A stretch of 64,000 bases of DNA, from the NCBI GenBank assembly GCA_039806955.1, contig JBDHQI010000010.1, positions 1 to 64,000 on the forward strand, written 5' to 3'. The notes under the pieces were generated by a model that worked only from the letters and a program-made list of their open reading frames with translations, made no database searches and was not told the DNA's origin. The stretch comes from JADLHS01 sp039806955. GTDB lineage: Bacteria > Verrucomicrobiota > Verrucomicrobiia > Limisphaerales > JADLHS01. The first letter of the stretch is position 1, and every line of letters begins with the position of its first letter. Below are positions 17,244-25,497 of this stretch, one piece after another. A program made the translations under genes and the position numbers.

Positions 17244-17281
17244 CCCCCTTCGGAAACGAATTCCGCAGGGGGTTTCTTTTT
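17244..17281 (+). terminator. Intrinsic terminator after the DUF1080 gene
   Basis: A 12-bp stem with one mismatch (17244-17255 with 17261-17272) and a 5-nt loop is followed by tttctttt. It begins 21 bp after the DUF1080 stop. Confidence 0.8.
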
Positions 17282-17574
17282 ACCGGGAAACGCCCGGGTG
17301 GAGAATCCGGAATGGCCTAATTGCATCCGGCGTTCTGCGCCGTAAGTTGCCGCGACCATGAAACTTCGTGGCAGCTTGAGAGAGGAAATTTACCTGACTG
17401 GTTCCCTCACGAGGAGCGTCCGCTTCTCGCTCAAGCGATTTCTCAGGCGGGCATTTTCAGCGATGACCACCCCAAGACTTTAAGCCGTCATCGGGGGCGC
17501 TGGCGGCTGCGGCTGGCCTGTTCGTGCCTATTCTCTCCGGCATGGGCAGGCCAGTTCGTTTTCATGAGGCCGGC
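17282..17574. other. Gene-free interval between convergent genes
   Basis: About 290 bp between the DUF1080 terminator and the ilvC terminator. A plus-strand frame of 94 codons exists (17321-17605), but it has no recognisable family, an odd composition and runs into the ilvC terminator, so it is not called. Confidence 0.5.
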
Positions 17575-17576
17575 AC

Positions 17577-17610
17577 AAAAAAGCCGTTGCCGCCAGAAGC
17601 GATAACGGCT
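17577..17610 (-). terminator. Intrinsic terminator of the ilvN-ilvC operon
   Basis: On the minus strand AGCCGTT (17610-17604) pairs with AACGGCT (17588-17582), followed by six T (17582-17577). It lies 20 bp after the ilvC stop. Confidence 0.75.
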
Positions 17611-17629
17611 GAATAATCAGGCTGATTTG

Positions 17630-18652
17630 TCAATAGGCGGCTTGCGCGCCTTTGATGTTCTTCTTGCCCATCCACGGCATCAGACTGCGGAGTTTTGTGC
17701 CGACTTTTTCAATCGGATGGTTTTCACCCTTCTTGAGCAGCGCGCGGTATTTCTTGTAGCCGCCCTTGTATTCCTTGACCCAAGCTTTTGCAAACTTGCC
17801 GGATTGAATATCCTGCAGCGCGGCTTTCATCCGCTTCTTTACGCTTGCGTCCACGATCTTCGGGCCAACGGTGATATCGCCCCACTTGGCGGTTTCAGAG
17901 ATTGAGAAGCGCATGCCGCTGATGCCGGATTCATTCATCAAATCCACGATCAATTTCAATTCATGCAGACATTCAAAATACGCCATCTCGGGCGAATAGC
18001 CGGCTTCAACCAGCGTTTCAAATCCGGCCTGCACCAGCGCGCTGATGCCGCCGCACAGAACAGTTTGCTCGCCAAACAGGTCGGTTTCAGTTTCTTCCTT
18101 GAAGTTGGTTTCGATGACGCCGGCACGCGTGCCGCCAATGCCCTTGGCCCAGGCCAGCGCGATCTTCTTGGCGGTTTTGCCGGGGTTCTGATAGACCGCG
18201 ATCAAACACGGCACGCCTTTGCCTTCGGTGTATTGACGCCGCACCGTGTGTCCCGGACCTTTTGGTGCCACCATGATCACATTAACATTTTTCGGTGGAA
18301 CAATGGTTTTGAAATGAATGGAAAAGCCGTGGCTAAAGACGAGCGTTTTACCCGGGGTTAAATTCGGCGCAATGTCCTTCGCGTAGCAGGCCGGTTGCTT
18401 GGTGTCGGGCAGGGCGACCATGATCACATCGGCGCGCTTCACCGCTTCCGCCGTGCTGAAGACCTTGAAGCCTTTCTCCTTTGCGACGGGAATGGATTTG
18501 CTGCCTTCGTAGAGGCCGATGATGACCTTAAGGCCGCTGTCTTTGAGGTTGAGCGCGTGGGCGTGGCCTTGCGAACCAAAGCCGAGCACCGCGAGCGTTT
18601 TATTTTTCAACACGCCGAGATCGGCGTCTTTGTCGGTATAGACTTTTGCCAT
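17630..18652 (-). CDS. ilvC: Ketol-acid reductoisomerase (class I)
   Basis: A 340-residue cytoplasmic enzyme of branched-chain amino acid synthesis, converting acetolactate to dihydroxyisovalerate (and the isoleucine equivalent) with NADPH and magnesium. The N-terminal Rossmann domain holds GFGSQGHAHALNLKDSG; the APKGPGHTVR segment and the C-terminal knotted domain with DLFGEQTVLCGG and ETLVEAGY (magnesium-binding Asp and Glu) are intact. The length is that of class I (short) enzymes. It follows ilvN by 61 bp on the same strand and ends at a terminator. Confidence 0.97.
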   Translation of the reverse strand: MAKVYTDKDADLGVLKNKTLAVLGFGSQGHAHALNLKDSGLKVIIGLYEGSKSIPVAKEKGFKVFSTAEAVKRADVIMVALPDTKQPACYAKDIAPNLTPGKTLVFSHGFSIHFKTIVPPKNVNVIMVAPKGPGHTVRRQYTEGKGVPCLIAVYQNPGKTAKKIALAWAKGIGGTRAGVIETNFKEETETDLFGEQTVLCGGISALVQAGFETLVEAGYSPEMAYFECLHELKLIVDLMNESGISGMRFSISETAKWGDITVGPKIVDASVKKRMKAALQDIQSGKFAKAWVKEYKGGYKKYRALLKKGENHPIEKVGTKLRSLMPWMGKKNIKGAQAAY

Positions 18653-18713
18653 AAAATAATTGTCGTCGTTGATTTGAAAATTTTGCGCAATCAGTTCCGC
18701 GGGCCTTGAAAGG

Positions 18714-19187
18714 TTAGGCGCGGGGCATGGCGGCTTTGCCGGTGCGGGTCAGCGCCACAATCCCGAAGTTGTCCATCAGGCTGATGAATTTTTCGATCTT
18801 GTTCTCATCGCCGGTGATTTCAATGGTCAGATTTTTCGGTTGCACGTCCACGATCTTGGCGCGGAAGATATCCGTGATCTGCATTACCTCCGCGCGGTGT
18901 TTGGAATCCACCGCCACTTTTACCAGCACCAACTCGCGGTCCACGTATTCGCCGTCTTCGAAATGTTGAACCTTGAGTACGTCCGGCAACTTGCTGAGTT
19001 GTTTGATGATCTGTTCGAGGGTGGCGTCGTCTCCATGTGTCACGATGGTCATGCACGACGCGGTGGCATCATGCGTCGGAGCGACATTGAGGGAATGGAT
19101 GTTGTAACCACGACCCGTGAACAGGCCCGCCACGCGGGTCAGCACGCCGAATTTATTTTCTACGAGGACTGAGATGGTGTGTCGCAT
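18714..19187 (-). CDS. ilvN: Acetolactate synthase small (regulatory) subunit
   Basis: A 157-residue regulatory subunit (also named ilvH) with an N-terminal ACT domain: RHTISVLVENKFGVLTRVAGLFTGRGYNI-type start with the valine-binding loop, followed by the C-terminal ferredoxin-like half (ILVKVAVDSKHRAEVMQI-like). It would bind valine and activate or inhibit the catalytic IlvB subunit. The catalytic ilvB gene, which normally lies directly upstream, is not in this window; instead an unrelated hydrolase gene precedes it by 63 bp. ilvC follows 61 bp downstream, forming a two-gene operon. Confidence 0.95.
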   Translation of the reverse strand: MRHTISVLVENKFGVLTRVAGLFTGRGYNIHSLNVAPTHDATASCMTIVTHGDDATLEQIIKQLSKLPDVLKVQHFEDGEYVDRELVLVKVAVDSKHRAEVMQITDIFRAKIVDVQPKNLTIEITGDENKIEKFISLMDNFGIVALTRTGKAAMPRA

Positions 19188-19191
19188 AAAA

Positions 19192-19205
19192 CCCTGCTTG
19201 CAGGG
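19192..19205 (-). promoter_or_regulatory. 14-bp palindromic hairpin at the ilvN ribosome-binding region
   Basis: ccctgcttgcaggg is a perfect inverted repeat whose minus-strand 3' arm ends 4 bp before the ilvN ATG. The purine-rich GCAGGG that would serve as ribosome site is inside the stem, so folding would limit ilvN translation. No branched-chain-rich leader peptide was found. Confidence 0.4.
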
Positions 19206-19250
19206 AATAACAGGCTACTCATCGCCATCCCGAAGGTCAATTTGCAAAGA

Positions 19251-20072
19251 TCAAAAGAACGGGTTGTTGGCGCGCTCATCCGCCACTGAAGTCAGCGGGC
19301 CATGTCCCGGACACAGCAACGTGGCTGGCGGCAATGATAGAATCTCTTCCCGAATTTTGTTGCGCGCCAATTCCCAACCGTCGTTACCGCGTCCCATTGA
19401 GCCCGCAAAAATCGTGTCGCCAACCACGGCCACATCCGGCGCAGTGCCGGGCCAACCGCTTACCACGTAAGTCACTCCGTCCGCCGCGTGTCCGGGCGTT
19501 TCTCGAAACGAGATTTTCAAAGCGCCCAACACGAATCGCGCTCCAGCCTGCAGACGTTGGGTCGGTGGCGCGTGTCGTGAATGGCTGTGAACTTGAACGG
19601 ACGGCCTGGCCGCGCGGATTTCTCCCAGTGCCGCGACATGGTCTTCATGGGAGTGGGTGATGAAAATGTGTTCCAGTTTCAACCGTTCATTTTGCACTGT
19701 TTGAAGAATCGGTTGGGCGTCGAATCCCGTGTCGAAAAGCGCCGCTTCGCGGGTGGTCGCGTCCCACATCAAATAGCAATTCACCGTCAAACCTTCGCCC
19801 TCCGAGACAAACATGCGCAAGTGTTGCCAGCGTTCCAGTTGCGGGGGACGGGGCAACCAACCAGCGGCAATGGTTTCAAGCTTTCGAGCCTCCATTTTGA
19901 TGATCGGGCCGAGTGCCGCGAAATTGGGACGGCGCGAAAAATTTCCGGTTTCTTCCAAATCGGAAAGTTCGGCTTCAGTCAAACCAGCGGCCTGGGCGGC
20001 GGCAGGCCGCGAGACGTTGGCAATCATCCGTCCCTTGCGAATGATATCGCCAAGATGATCTTCCAGATTCAT
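19251..20072 (-). CDS. Metallo-beta-lactamase-fold hydrolase with N-terminal helix-turn-helix
   Basis: A 273-residue protein in two parts. Residues 1-70 (GDIIRKGRMIANVSRPAAAQ, AGLTEAELSDLEETG) resemble an XRE-type helix-turn-helix. Residues 85-270 form a metallo-beta-lactamase domain of the glyoxalase II type with the binuclear metal motif THSHEDH (His140, His142, Asp144, His145), GHAADG, VVGDTIFAGSMGR and a final LLCPGHGP. It could hydrolyse a thioester such as a glutathione-like conjugate; the role of the HTH is unknown and it may be structural only. The start is ATG 20072, since 36 upstream in-frame codons are unconserved. It is 63 bp upstream of ilvN. Confidence 0.8.
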   Translation of the reverse strand: MNLEDHLGDIIRKGRMIANVSRPAAAQAAGLTEAELSDLEETGNFSRRPNFAALGPIIKMEARKLETIAAGWLPRPPQLERWQHLRMFVSEGEGLTVNCYLMWDATTREAALFDTGFDAQPILQTVQNERLKLEHIFITHSHEDHVAALGEIRAARPSVQVHSHSRHAPPTQRLQAGARFVLGALKISFRETPGHAADGVTYVVSGWPGTAPDVAVVGDTIFAGSMGRGNDGWELARNKIREEILSLPPATLLCPGHGPLTSVADERANNPFF

Positions 20073-20451
20073 GCGGGCGACGATACGCTCCTGCGCCCGA
20101 TTTCGGCAAGCGACAAAGCCCCTCAACCAACGGGATTGGATCAACCGCGGACCATGTGAGATACGCAAAATCACAGGCACGGAATGAAATGCTTTGTAAG
20201 TTCCTGAGTTATGGTTTTATTTGAAAGCCCCACTCGGCGTTTCGGCTGTTTCAGGGCGGGACACGGTGGAACGTATCTCTCCCTCAGGAAGTATTCTCCG
20301 GGTAGCTGCAGCCGGAGTGCGATTCAGTGAAGTACCGGCAGTTGACCGCCAACGCAACTAAGGTTAGACAGTTAAACTGTAAGCAGACGGTGCGCGTGTG
20401 CAATCGCGACTGTGGCAATGGAAAACTAACGGTGCAATCCCAGCCAGCAAT
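20073..20451. other. Gene-free interval between divergent genes
   Basis: About 380 bp between the HTH-hydrolase gene (minus) and the DUF58 gene (plus). It must hold promoters for both; I see no convincing repeat, operator or RNA gene. Confidence 0.4.
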
Positions 20452-21807
20452 ATGATGAACCTGTTCCTGCGCGTTTTGTATGTGGGTTACCGGGCGTACA
20501 CCCGGATCACTTACTGGATCAAACGCCGGTTCACCATCGTCGGCCAAGCCGTTTTGGGGGCGACGGTGGTGGCGCTGTTCGCTTCGACGGATTCGGACAA
20601 CGCAGTTGGTTATCAAGCGTTCATGCCATTGGCGATCGTCGTGGGCAGCGCGCTGCTCTTTGGCAGCCGCTGGGGGTTTCGACCGCATTTCGTCGTGGAA
20701 CGGCGCTTGCCCAAACTGGCCACGGTGGGCCATCCGCTCACCTACCAGGTCTGGATCAAGAACCTCACCGCGCGGCGGCAGGTGGGGCTGACGTTGATTG
20801 AAGATTTGGCGGACCCGCGTCCGCCCTTCACGGAGTGGCGCGACTACAAATTGGATGAGGATAAACACGTGCGCCCGTTCCGGTTCGATCGGCAGCGCTA
20901 TCGTTCGCCGTTCAAGTATGCCACGCTCCGCGAGTGTGAAGTGCCGCCCACGGACCCGCAGCAGGAACAGGAGTTGAGTTTCGTATTGCATCCGCTGCGG
21001 CGCGGTTTGATCCGCTTTGAAGGCTTCACCCTCGGGCGGCCCGATCCGTTTGGAATTTTTCGCGCCTTGCAACGACAGGCGCTGCCCCAATCCATCCTGG
21101 TGTTGCCGCGCCGCTATGAAATTCCACCTGTGGCTTTGCCGGGCACGCGGCAGTACCAGCAAGGCGGCGTCACGCTCGCTTCGCACATTGGCCAAAGCGA
21201 GGAATTTGTGGCGTTACGCGACTATCAGCAGGGGGATCCATTGCGGCACATCCACTGGCGGACCTGGGCAAAGGTGGATCGCCCCATTGTGAAGGAATTT
21301 GAGGACGAATTTTTTGTGCGGCACGCGCTGATTCTCGACACGTTAACACCGCGACCTTACAGCGACGTGTTCGAGGAAGCCGTCTCAGTGGCGGCCTCGT
21401 TCGCCTGCACCGCTTTGACGCAGGAATCCCTGTTGGACCTGCTGTTCGTCGGTGCCGAAGCGTATAGTTTCACCGCCGGTCGCGGCTTGGCGCACGCGGA
21501 TCAGATGTTGGAAATTCTGGCGGCGGTGCAACCGTGCCGGACGCCGACCTTCACGCAGTTGGAGCAGTTGGTGCTGGGACACGCGCCGATGGTCAGTGGC
21601 TGTATCTGCGTTCTGCTGGCGTGGGACGAAGTGCGACAACAATTCATTGAAAAACTCCGAACCCTGGACCTCCCGGTTTGGGTGTTCGTCATCCGAACGG
21701 CGACGGAAACCGCACCGCTCGAACCGGGGCCGATGCGCGCCGCACCGGAATGTTTGCGCGCCCTGACCGTGGGGCGGGTGCAGGAACAACTCGCCGAACT
21801 GACATGA
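20452..21807 (+). CDS. DUF58 domain protein
   Basis: A 451-residue membrane-attached protein. Two hydrophobic helices lie near residues 32-50 and 57-78, followed by a beta-rich region and the DUF58 core with LRDYQQGDPLRHIHWRTWAK (about residues 255-274), then a von Willebrand A-like part. Such proteins are usually encoded with a MoxR AAA ATPase and a membrane transglutaminase; the transglutaminase follows here with an ATGA overlap, but no moxR gene is upstream. The system is thought to act in envelope maintenance or folding of metal centres; the exact role is unknown. Start ATG 20452 (or 20455). Confidence 0.85.
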   Translation: MMNLFLRVLYVGYRAYTRITYWIKRRFTIVGQAVLGATVVALFASTDSDNAVGYQAFMPLAIVVGSALLFGSRWGFRPHFVVERRLPKLATVGHPLTYQVWIKNLTARRQVGLTLIEDLADPRPPFTEWRDYKLDEDKHVRPFRFDRQRYRSPFKYATLRECEVPPTDPQQEQELSFVLHPLRRGLIRFEGFTLGRPDPFGIFRALQRQALPQSILVLPRRYEIPPVALPGTRQYQQGGVTLASHIGQSEEFVALRDYQQGDPLRHIHWRTWAKVDRPIVKEFEDEFFVRHALILDTLTPRPYSDVFEEAVSVAASFACTALTQESLLDLLFVGAEAYSFTAGRGLAHADQMLEILAAVQPCRTPTFTQLEQLVLGHAPMVSGCICVLLAWDEVRQQFIEKLRTLDLPVWVFVIRTATETAPLEPGPMRAAPECLRALTVGRVQEQLAELT

Positions 21808-24104
21808 GACCGCCGCCGTTTCTATTGGGTGCCGCCCTATTGTTCTGGGGTTGGCAGTCCGGATTGTTTCTGGTGGGAGCGTTGCTGGCCGTCATCCTGG
21901 AAGGCGCGCGCGTTTTCAAAGTGCGTTGGGATTTTTCCGATGAGGACTTCAATCGTATCTGGACCTTCTGCGCATTGTTGTTGTTTGGCGCGCTGCTTTA
22001 CGCTTTCAGCACCCATGACGGCTCCTCGAGCATCAGTTTCTTGTTAGGCGACAAATCACCCGGCACTGCGCAAGCCGCCTCCACTGCCGGGGCGCGCACC
22101 ATCATCAGCGTGATCTGTTGGTTGCCCATGATCTTTTATCCGTTTCTGCTGTTGCAAACGTACAGCACGCGCGAAACCGTGCCCCTGTCCACCATCTCGT
22201 TGATTTTGCAAAAGCGCTGGAAAAAGCGGAAGCGGCACGAGCCGGACCCGACCGCAGATCGCGGGTTGAACGTCGGATACCCCTATTTTTGCGCCACGCT
22301 GCTGGCGGCCAGTTTTCATCCGGCCAATGACCATTCCTTTTTCTGGGGGTTCTGCACGCTGCTGATCTGGGCGTTATGGACGCATCGGTCGCGACGTTTT
22401 GGGTGGGCGGTCTGGCTCGGACTCTTGCTGGTGGTGGCGGGCGGAAGCTATTTCGGTCAACGCAGCGTGAGCCGGTTGCAGCAATACGTTGCCAATCTCA
22501 ACCCGCATTGGTTCGCGCGATTTACACGACGCAACGAAGACGCCAACCAAAGTCGCACGGCGTTGGGAATGTTGGGACGCGTCAAAAATTCCGGCAAGAT
22601 CGTCATCCGCACCACCCCCCACGATCCGACCCACGTACCGCAGTATTTGCGCGAAGCGAGCTACCGCCTGTATCGGCGGCAAACCTGGTTGGCTGGATCA
22701 TCCCGGGACGACTTCCAACAACTGTATGAAGAGGCGCCGGTGGAACATCCCGGGAACTGGACTTTGCTGCCGGAAAAGACGCCGAGCGCAACCCTGGAGA
22801 TCGCCTGTTACCTGGATGGTTACGAGCAGGATTCGCCCGTGGGCTTGTTGCCGCTGCCGGCCGGGACTGCGCGATTGGAAAATTTACACGCCTACAATTT
22901 GATGCGAAACAGCGCGGGGTCCGTGCGCGCCTTCGGCCCGGGATTGGTGGTTTTCGAAGCGCGTTATGGTCCGGGCAAAACCATTGATTCGCCGCCAGGC
23001 ACCGGCACCGTGGAGAACCCGGAAACCCAGCGGCTGCTGGCCGAAGGCGGTCGCTGGCACCACTTCAACAATGACGGTTCAGATCCAGCGGGAGGCCGAA
23101 GGCCGCGACGCTGGAACAGCGAATCCAACACGCCATTCACGCCACCGCCGGGATGGGATGTGCCGCCAACCGTACGAACCAACGAGGATCTGGAAGTGCC
23201 GTTGATCGAGCAGCCCGCTTTGGATGCGATCCTCGTCGAATTACAACTTCCCGATCAACGGCTGGCGACGGTGCTGCCGGCTGTTTCACAATTCTTCGAT
23301 ACGAAATTCAAGTACCAGACCTGGCAGACGCCGGTACGCGGGATGAGTTTCACCAACACCCCGCTGGCGCAATTCCTTTTGACCACGCGCGCCGGGCACT
23401 GCGAGTATTTTGCCACCGCCACCGCCTTGTTGCTGCGGCGTTTGGGTATCCCCACTCGCTACGCCATCGGCTATGCGCTGCACGAAAAATCAGGCAGCGG
23501 CTACGTGGTGCGAATGAGTGACGCTCACGCCTGGACGCTGGTGTGGGATGAACGGGAAAAAGTCTGGCGGGATTTTGACACCACGCCGGCGGCGTGGATC
23601 GAAGTCGAACATCAAGCGTTCTCGCCGTTGCAGTGGTGGTCGGACCTGGGGTCGCGGATCGCCTTCGAGTTTTCCAAAATCCGCAACGGGCAGAGCAAGT
23701 TCCAACAGTATCTGATCTGGTTAGTGGTGCCCGCGCTCGCGTTGCTGCTCTACCAAATCATCTTTCAACGCGGGCGGCGGCGGGCGACACATTCTGCCGC
23801 GACCATGCCGCCGCCGGACTGGCCCGGCGCCGATTCTGATTTCTATCGGCTGGAACAGCAGTTGGCGGCGCGTGGCGTGCCGCGCGAAGAGGCGGAGCCG
23901 CTGCGGTTCTGGCTTCGCCGCGCCTTGCGCCAACCGGAATTGCTCGCGCTCCAGGCGCCGTTGGAAGAATTGTTACGCCTGCATTACCGGCACCGTTTTG
24001 ATCCGCTGGGCCTCGGCCCGGACGAGCGCGCGGCGCTGCGCCGCGAAACGGAGCACTGTCTGGAACGCCTATCGGGAATGGCTCCTCAACCGGCCTCGCG
24101 CTGA
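21804..24104 (+). CDS. Membrane transglutaminase-like (TgpA-type) protein
   Basis: A 766-residue protein with several N-terminal TM helices (about residues 5-25, 35-60, 85-105, 145-195 in groups), a large extracytoplasmic region with a transglutaminase/cysteine-protease core, a TM helix near residue 640 and a cytoplasmic tail. The catalytic triad is visible: Cys533 in GHCEYFA, His575 in DAHAW and Asp592 in FDTTP. The start ATG overlaps the DUF58 stop as ATGA, so translation is coupled. The pair matches the DUF58-TgpA arrangement in many bacteria, where TgpA is a periplasmic transglutaminase. Upstream in-frame codons from 21678 lie inside DUF58 and are ignored. Confidence 0.85.
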   Translation: MRPPPFLLGAALLFWGWQSGLFLVGALLAVILEGARVFKVRWDFSDEDFNRIWTFCALLLFGALLYAFSTHDGSSSISFLLGDKSPGTAQAASTAGARTIISVICWLPMIFYPFLLLQTYSTRETVPLSTISLILQKRWKKRKRHEPDPTADRGLNVGYPYFCATLLAASFHPANDHSFFWGFCTLLIWALWTHRSRRFGWAVWLGLLLVVAGGSYFGQRSVSRLQQYVANLNPHWFARFTRRNEDANQSRTALGMLGRVKNSGKIVIRTTPHDPTHVPQYLREASYRLYRRQTWLAGSSRDDFQQLYEEAPVEHPGNWTLLPEKTPSATLEIACYLDGYEQDSPVGLLPLPAGTARLENLHAYNLMRNSAGSVRAFGPGLVVFEARYGPGKTIDSPPGTGTVENPETQRLLAEGGRWHHFNNDGSDPAGGRRPRRWNSESNTPFTPPPGWDVPPTVRTNEDLEVPLIEQPALDAILVELQLPDQRLATVLPAVSQFFDTKFKYQTWQTPVRGMSFTNTPLAQFLLTTRAGHCEYFATATALLLRRLGIPTRYAIGYALHEKSGSGYVVRMSDAHAWTLVWDEREKVWRDFDTTPAAWIEVEHQAFSPLQWWSDLGSRIAFEFSKIRNGQSKFQQYLIWLVVPALALLLYQIIFQRGRRRATHSAATMPPPDWPGADSDFYRLEQQLAARGVPREEAEPLRFWLRRALRQPELLALQAPLEELLRLHYRHRFDPLGLGPDERAALRRETEHCLERLSGMAPQPASR

Positions 24105-24124
24105 AATTCAGCGCCGCGCGGCGC

Positions 24125-24985
24125 TTAGAACTTCACGTTCTCCAGGAATTTCAAGCTTTGCGGAATTTGTTCCAGCACGGAGGGCGATTCGTCTTCGATG
24201 AAGTAATGTTTCACGCCGGCTTTTTGCGCGGCACGGAGGAGCGCGGCCCAATCCGTTTGACCGGTGCCCAACACCACGTCGTTGCGGACATCGGTGCTGC
24301 CGGTCAACGAACCGGTGGGAACGCCTTTTTTCAAATCCTTGACGTGCATCAGCCCCCAGCGATCGGGATATTTTTCCATCAACTTGACGGGGTCCTGTCC
24401 GGGAAACACCGTCCACATCACGTCCATTTCAAAATAAACCAGTCCCGGCTTGGTTTCCCGCACCAGCACATCGAACACCGTGCCGTCCGCCAGCGGCACA
24501 AACTCGTATCCGTGGTTGTGATAGAAAAATTTGATGCCATGCCGCGCCAGCACTTCGCCCGCGTGATTGAAGATTTTGGCGGTTTCGTGCGCCCAAGCCT
24601 CGGTGACTTGTCCCGAGTGCGGCGCCCAAGCCGTGCCCGCCCATTCCAGGCCCAGCGTTTTCGCTTCCTTCGCGATGGCTTCGGGGTTGTCCCGGAAAGT
24701 TTCGAAGCTGAAATGTCCCGCCACGGGCTTCAAGTCATTCGCTTTGAGTAGGGCGCTGAATTCTTCCGGAGTCTTCCCGTAATTGCCCGCCAGTTCCACG
24801 GTGCGAAAACCAAAATCGCGAACTTTTTTCAGTGTGCCTGGAACGTCCTTGCTGAACGAGTCGCGCAGGCTGTAAAGCTGCAATCCCAGTGGACCTTTGA
24901 AGCTGGCCCCGGTACCGGCGGCGGCAGGCGCGGGGGCAGGAAGCAACAGGGTGAAAATGGAAACCAATAAAATGGCGCGTCTCAT
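24125..24985 (-). CDS. Secreted sugar phosphate isomerase/epimerase-like TIM barrel
   Basis: A 286-residue protein with a signal peptide (ending near the AAAGTG segment, residue 25) and a xylose-isomerase-like TIM-barrel: GLQLYSLRDSFSKD, FGFRTVELAGNYGKTPEE, FYHNHGYEF and YFEMDVMWTVFPGQDP contain the Glu, His and Asp residues that bind metal in AP endonuclease 2-type barrels. Members are very common in this phylum and may isomerise or epimerise sugars in the periplasm; the substrate is unknown. Start ATG 24985 is chosen because it begins the signal peptide. It follows rpiB by 71 bp on the same strand. Confidence 0.82.
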   Translation of the reverse strand: MRRAILLVSIFTLLLPAPAPAAAGTGASFKGPLGLQLYSLRDSFSKDVPGTLKKVRDFGFRTVELAGNYGKTPEEFSALLKANDLKPVAGHFSFETFRDNPEAIAKEAKTLGLEWAGTAWAPHSGQVTEAWAHETAKIFNHAGEVLARHGIKFFYHNHGYEFVPLADGTVFDVLVRETKPGLVYFEMDVMWTVFPGQDPVKLMEKYPDRWGLMHVKDLKKGVPTGSLTGSTDVRNDVVLGTGQTDWAALLRAAQKAGVKHYFIEDESPSVLEQIPQSLKFLENVKF

Positions 24986-25056
24986 GGCGGCATTAAACAC
25001 GGAGTAAAGCGGCGAATTCAAGACCGCAATCGCGATAAAATGAGCAGGAGTCCGGC

Positions 25057-25485
25057 TTACGGTTCGATGGCCTGCACCCGGGCAATATGTCGTCCCCCCG
25101 CGAATTCAGTTTCCAGCCAGAGCCGGACAATTTGCAACGCCAATTCCAACGGAATGGTGCGTTCACCAATCGAAAGCACATTCGTGTCATTGTGTTCGCG
25201 CGCCCAGCGGGCGGTATCTAAGCTCCAACAAAGGGCGCAACGGACGCCAGTCACCTTGTTGGCCACGATCGCCTCGCCGTTGCCGGAGCCGCCCAGCACG
25301 ATGCCCCGCTCACATTCGCCGCGCGCCACCGCGGTCGCCGTCGGCCGAATAAAAGTCGGATAATCCACCGGCGTCTCACTGTTCGTGCCAAAATCTTTGA
25401 CCTCGTGCCCCAGACTGAGCAGCAACGCTTTGATCTTTTCCTTGTAAGCAAAACCGGCGTGATCCGAGCCAATGGCAATTCTCAT
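25057..25485 (-). CDS. rpiB: Ribose 5-phosphate isomerase B
   Basis: A 142-residue cytoplasmic enzyme of the pentose phosphate pathway that interconverts ribose 5-phosphate and ribulose 5-phosphate. The start IAIGSDHAGFAYKE with the catalytic-site Asp-His, the DFGT segment, GIVLGGSGNGEAIVANKV (with Ser in place of the usual catalytic Cys of CGTG) and RCALCWSLDTARWAREHNDTNVL are typical of the RpiB/LacAB family. Gene lies 12 bp after mqnA and before the TIM-barrel gene. Confidence 0.93.
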   Translation of the reverse strand: MRIAIGSDHAGFAYKEKIKALLLSLGHEVKDFGTNSETPVDYPTFIRPTATAVARGECERGIVLGGSGNGEAIVANKVTGVRCALCWSLDTARWAREHNDTNVLSIGERTIPLELALQIVRLWLETEFAGGRHIARVQAIEP

Positions 25486-25497
25486 GACACAATCATT

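Noticed and set aside
17321..17605. 94-codon plus-strand frame
   Set aside because: No recognisable family, ends in the ilvC terminator and lies between two terminators.
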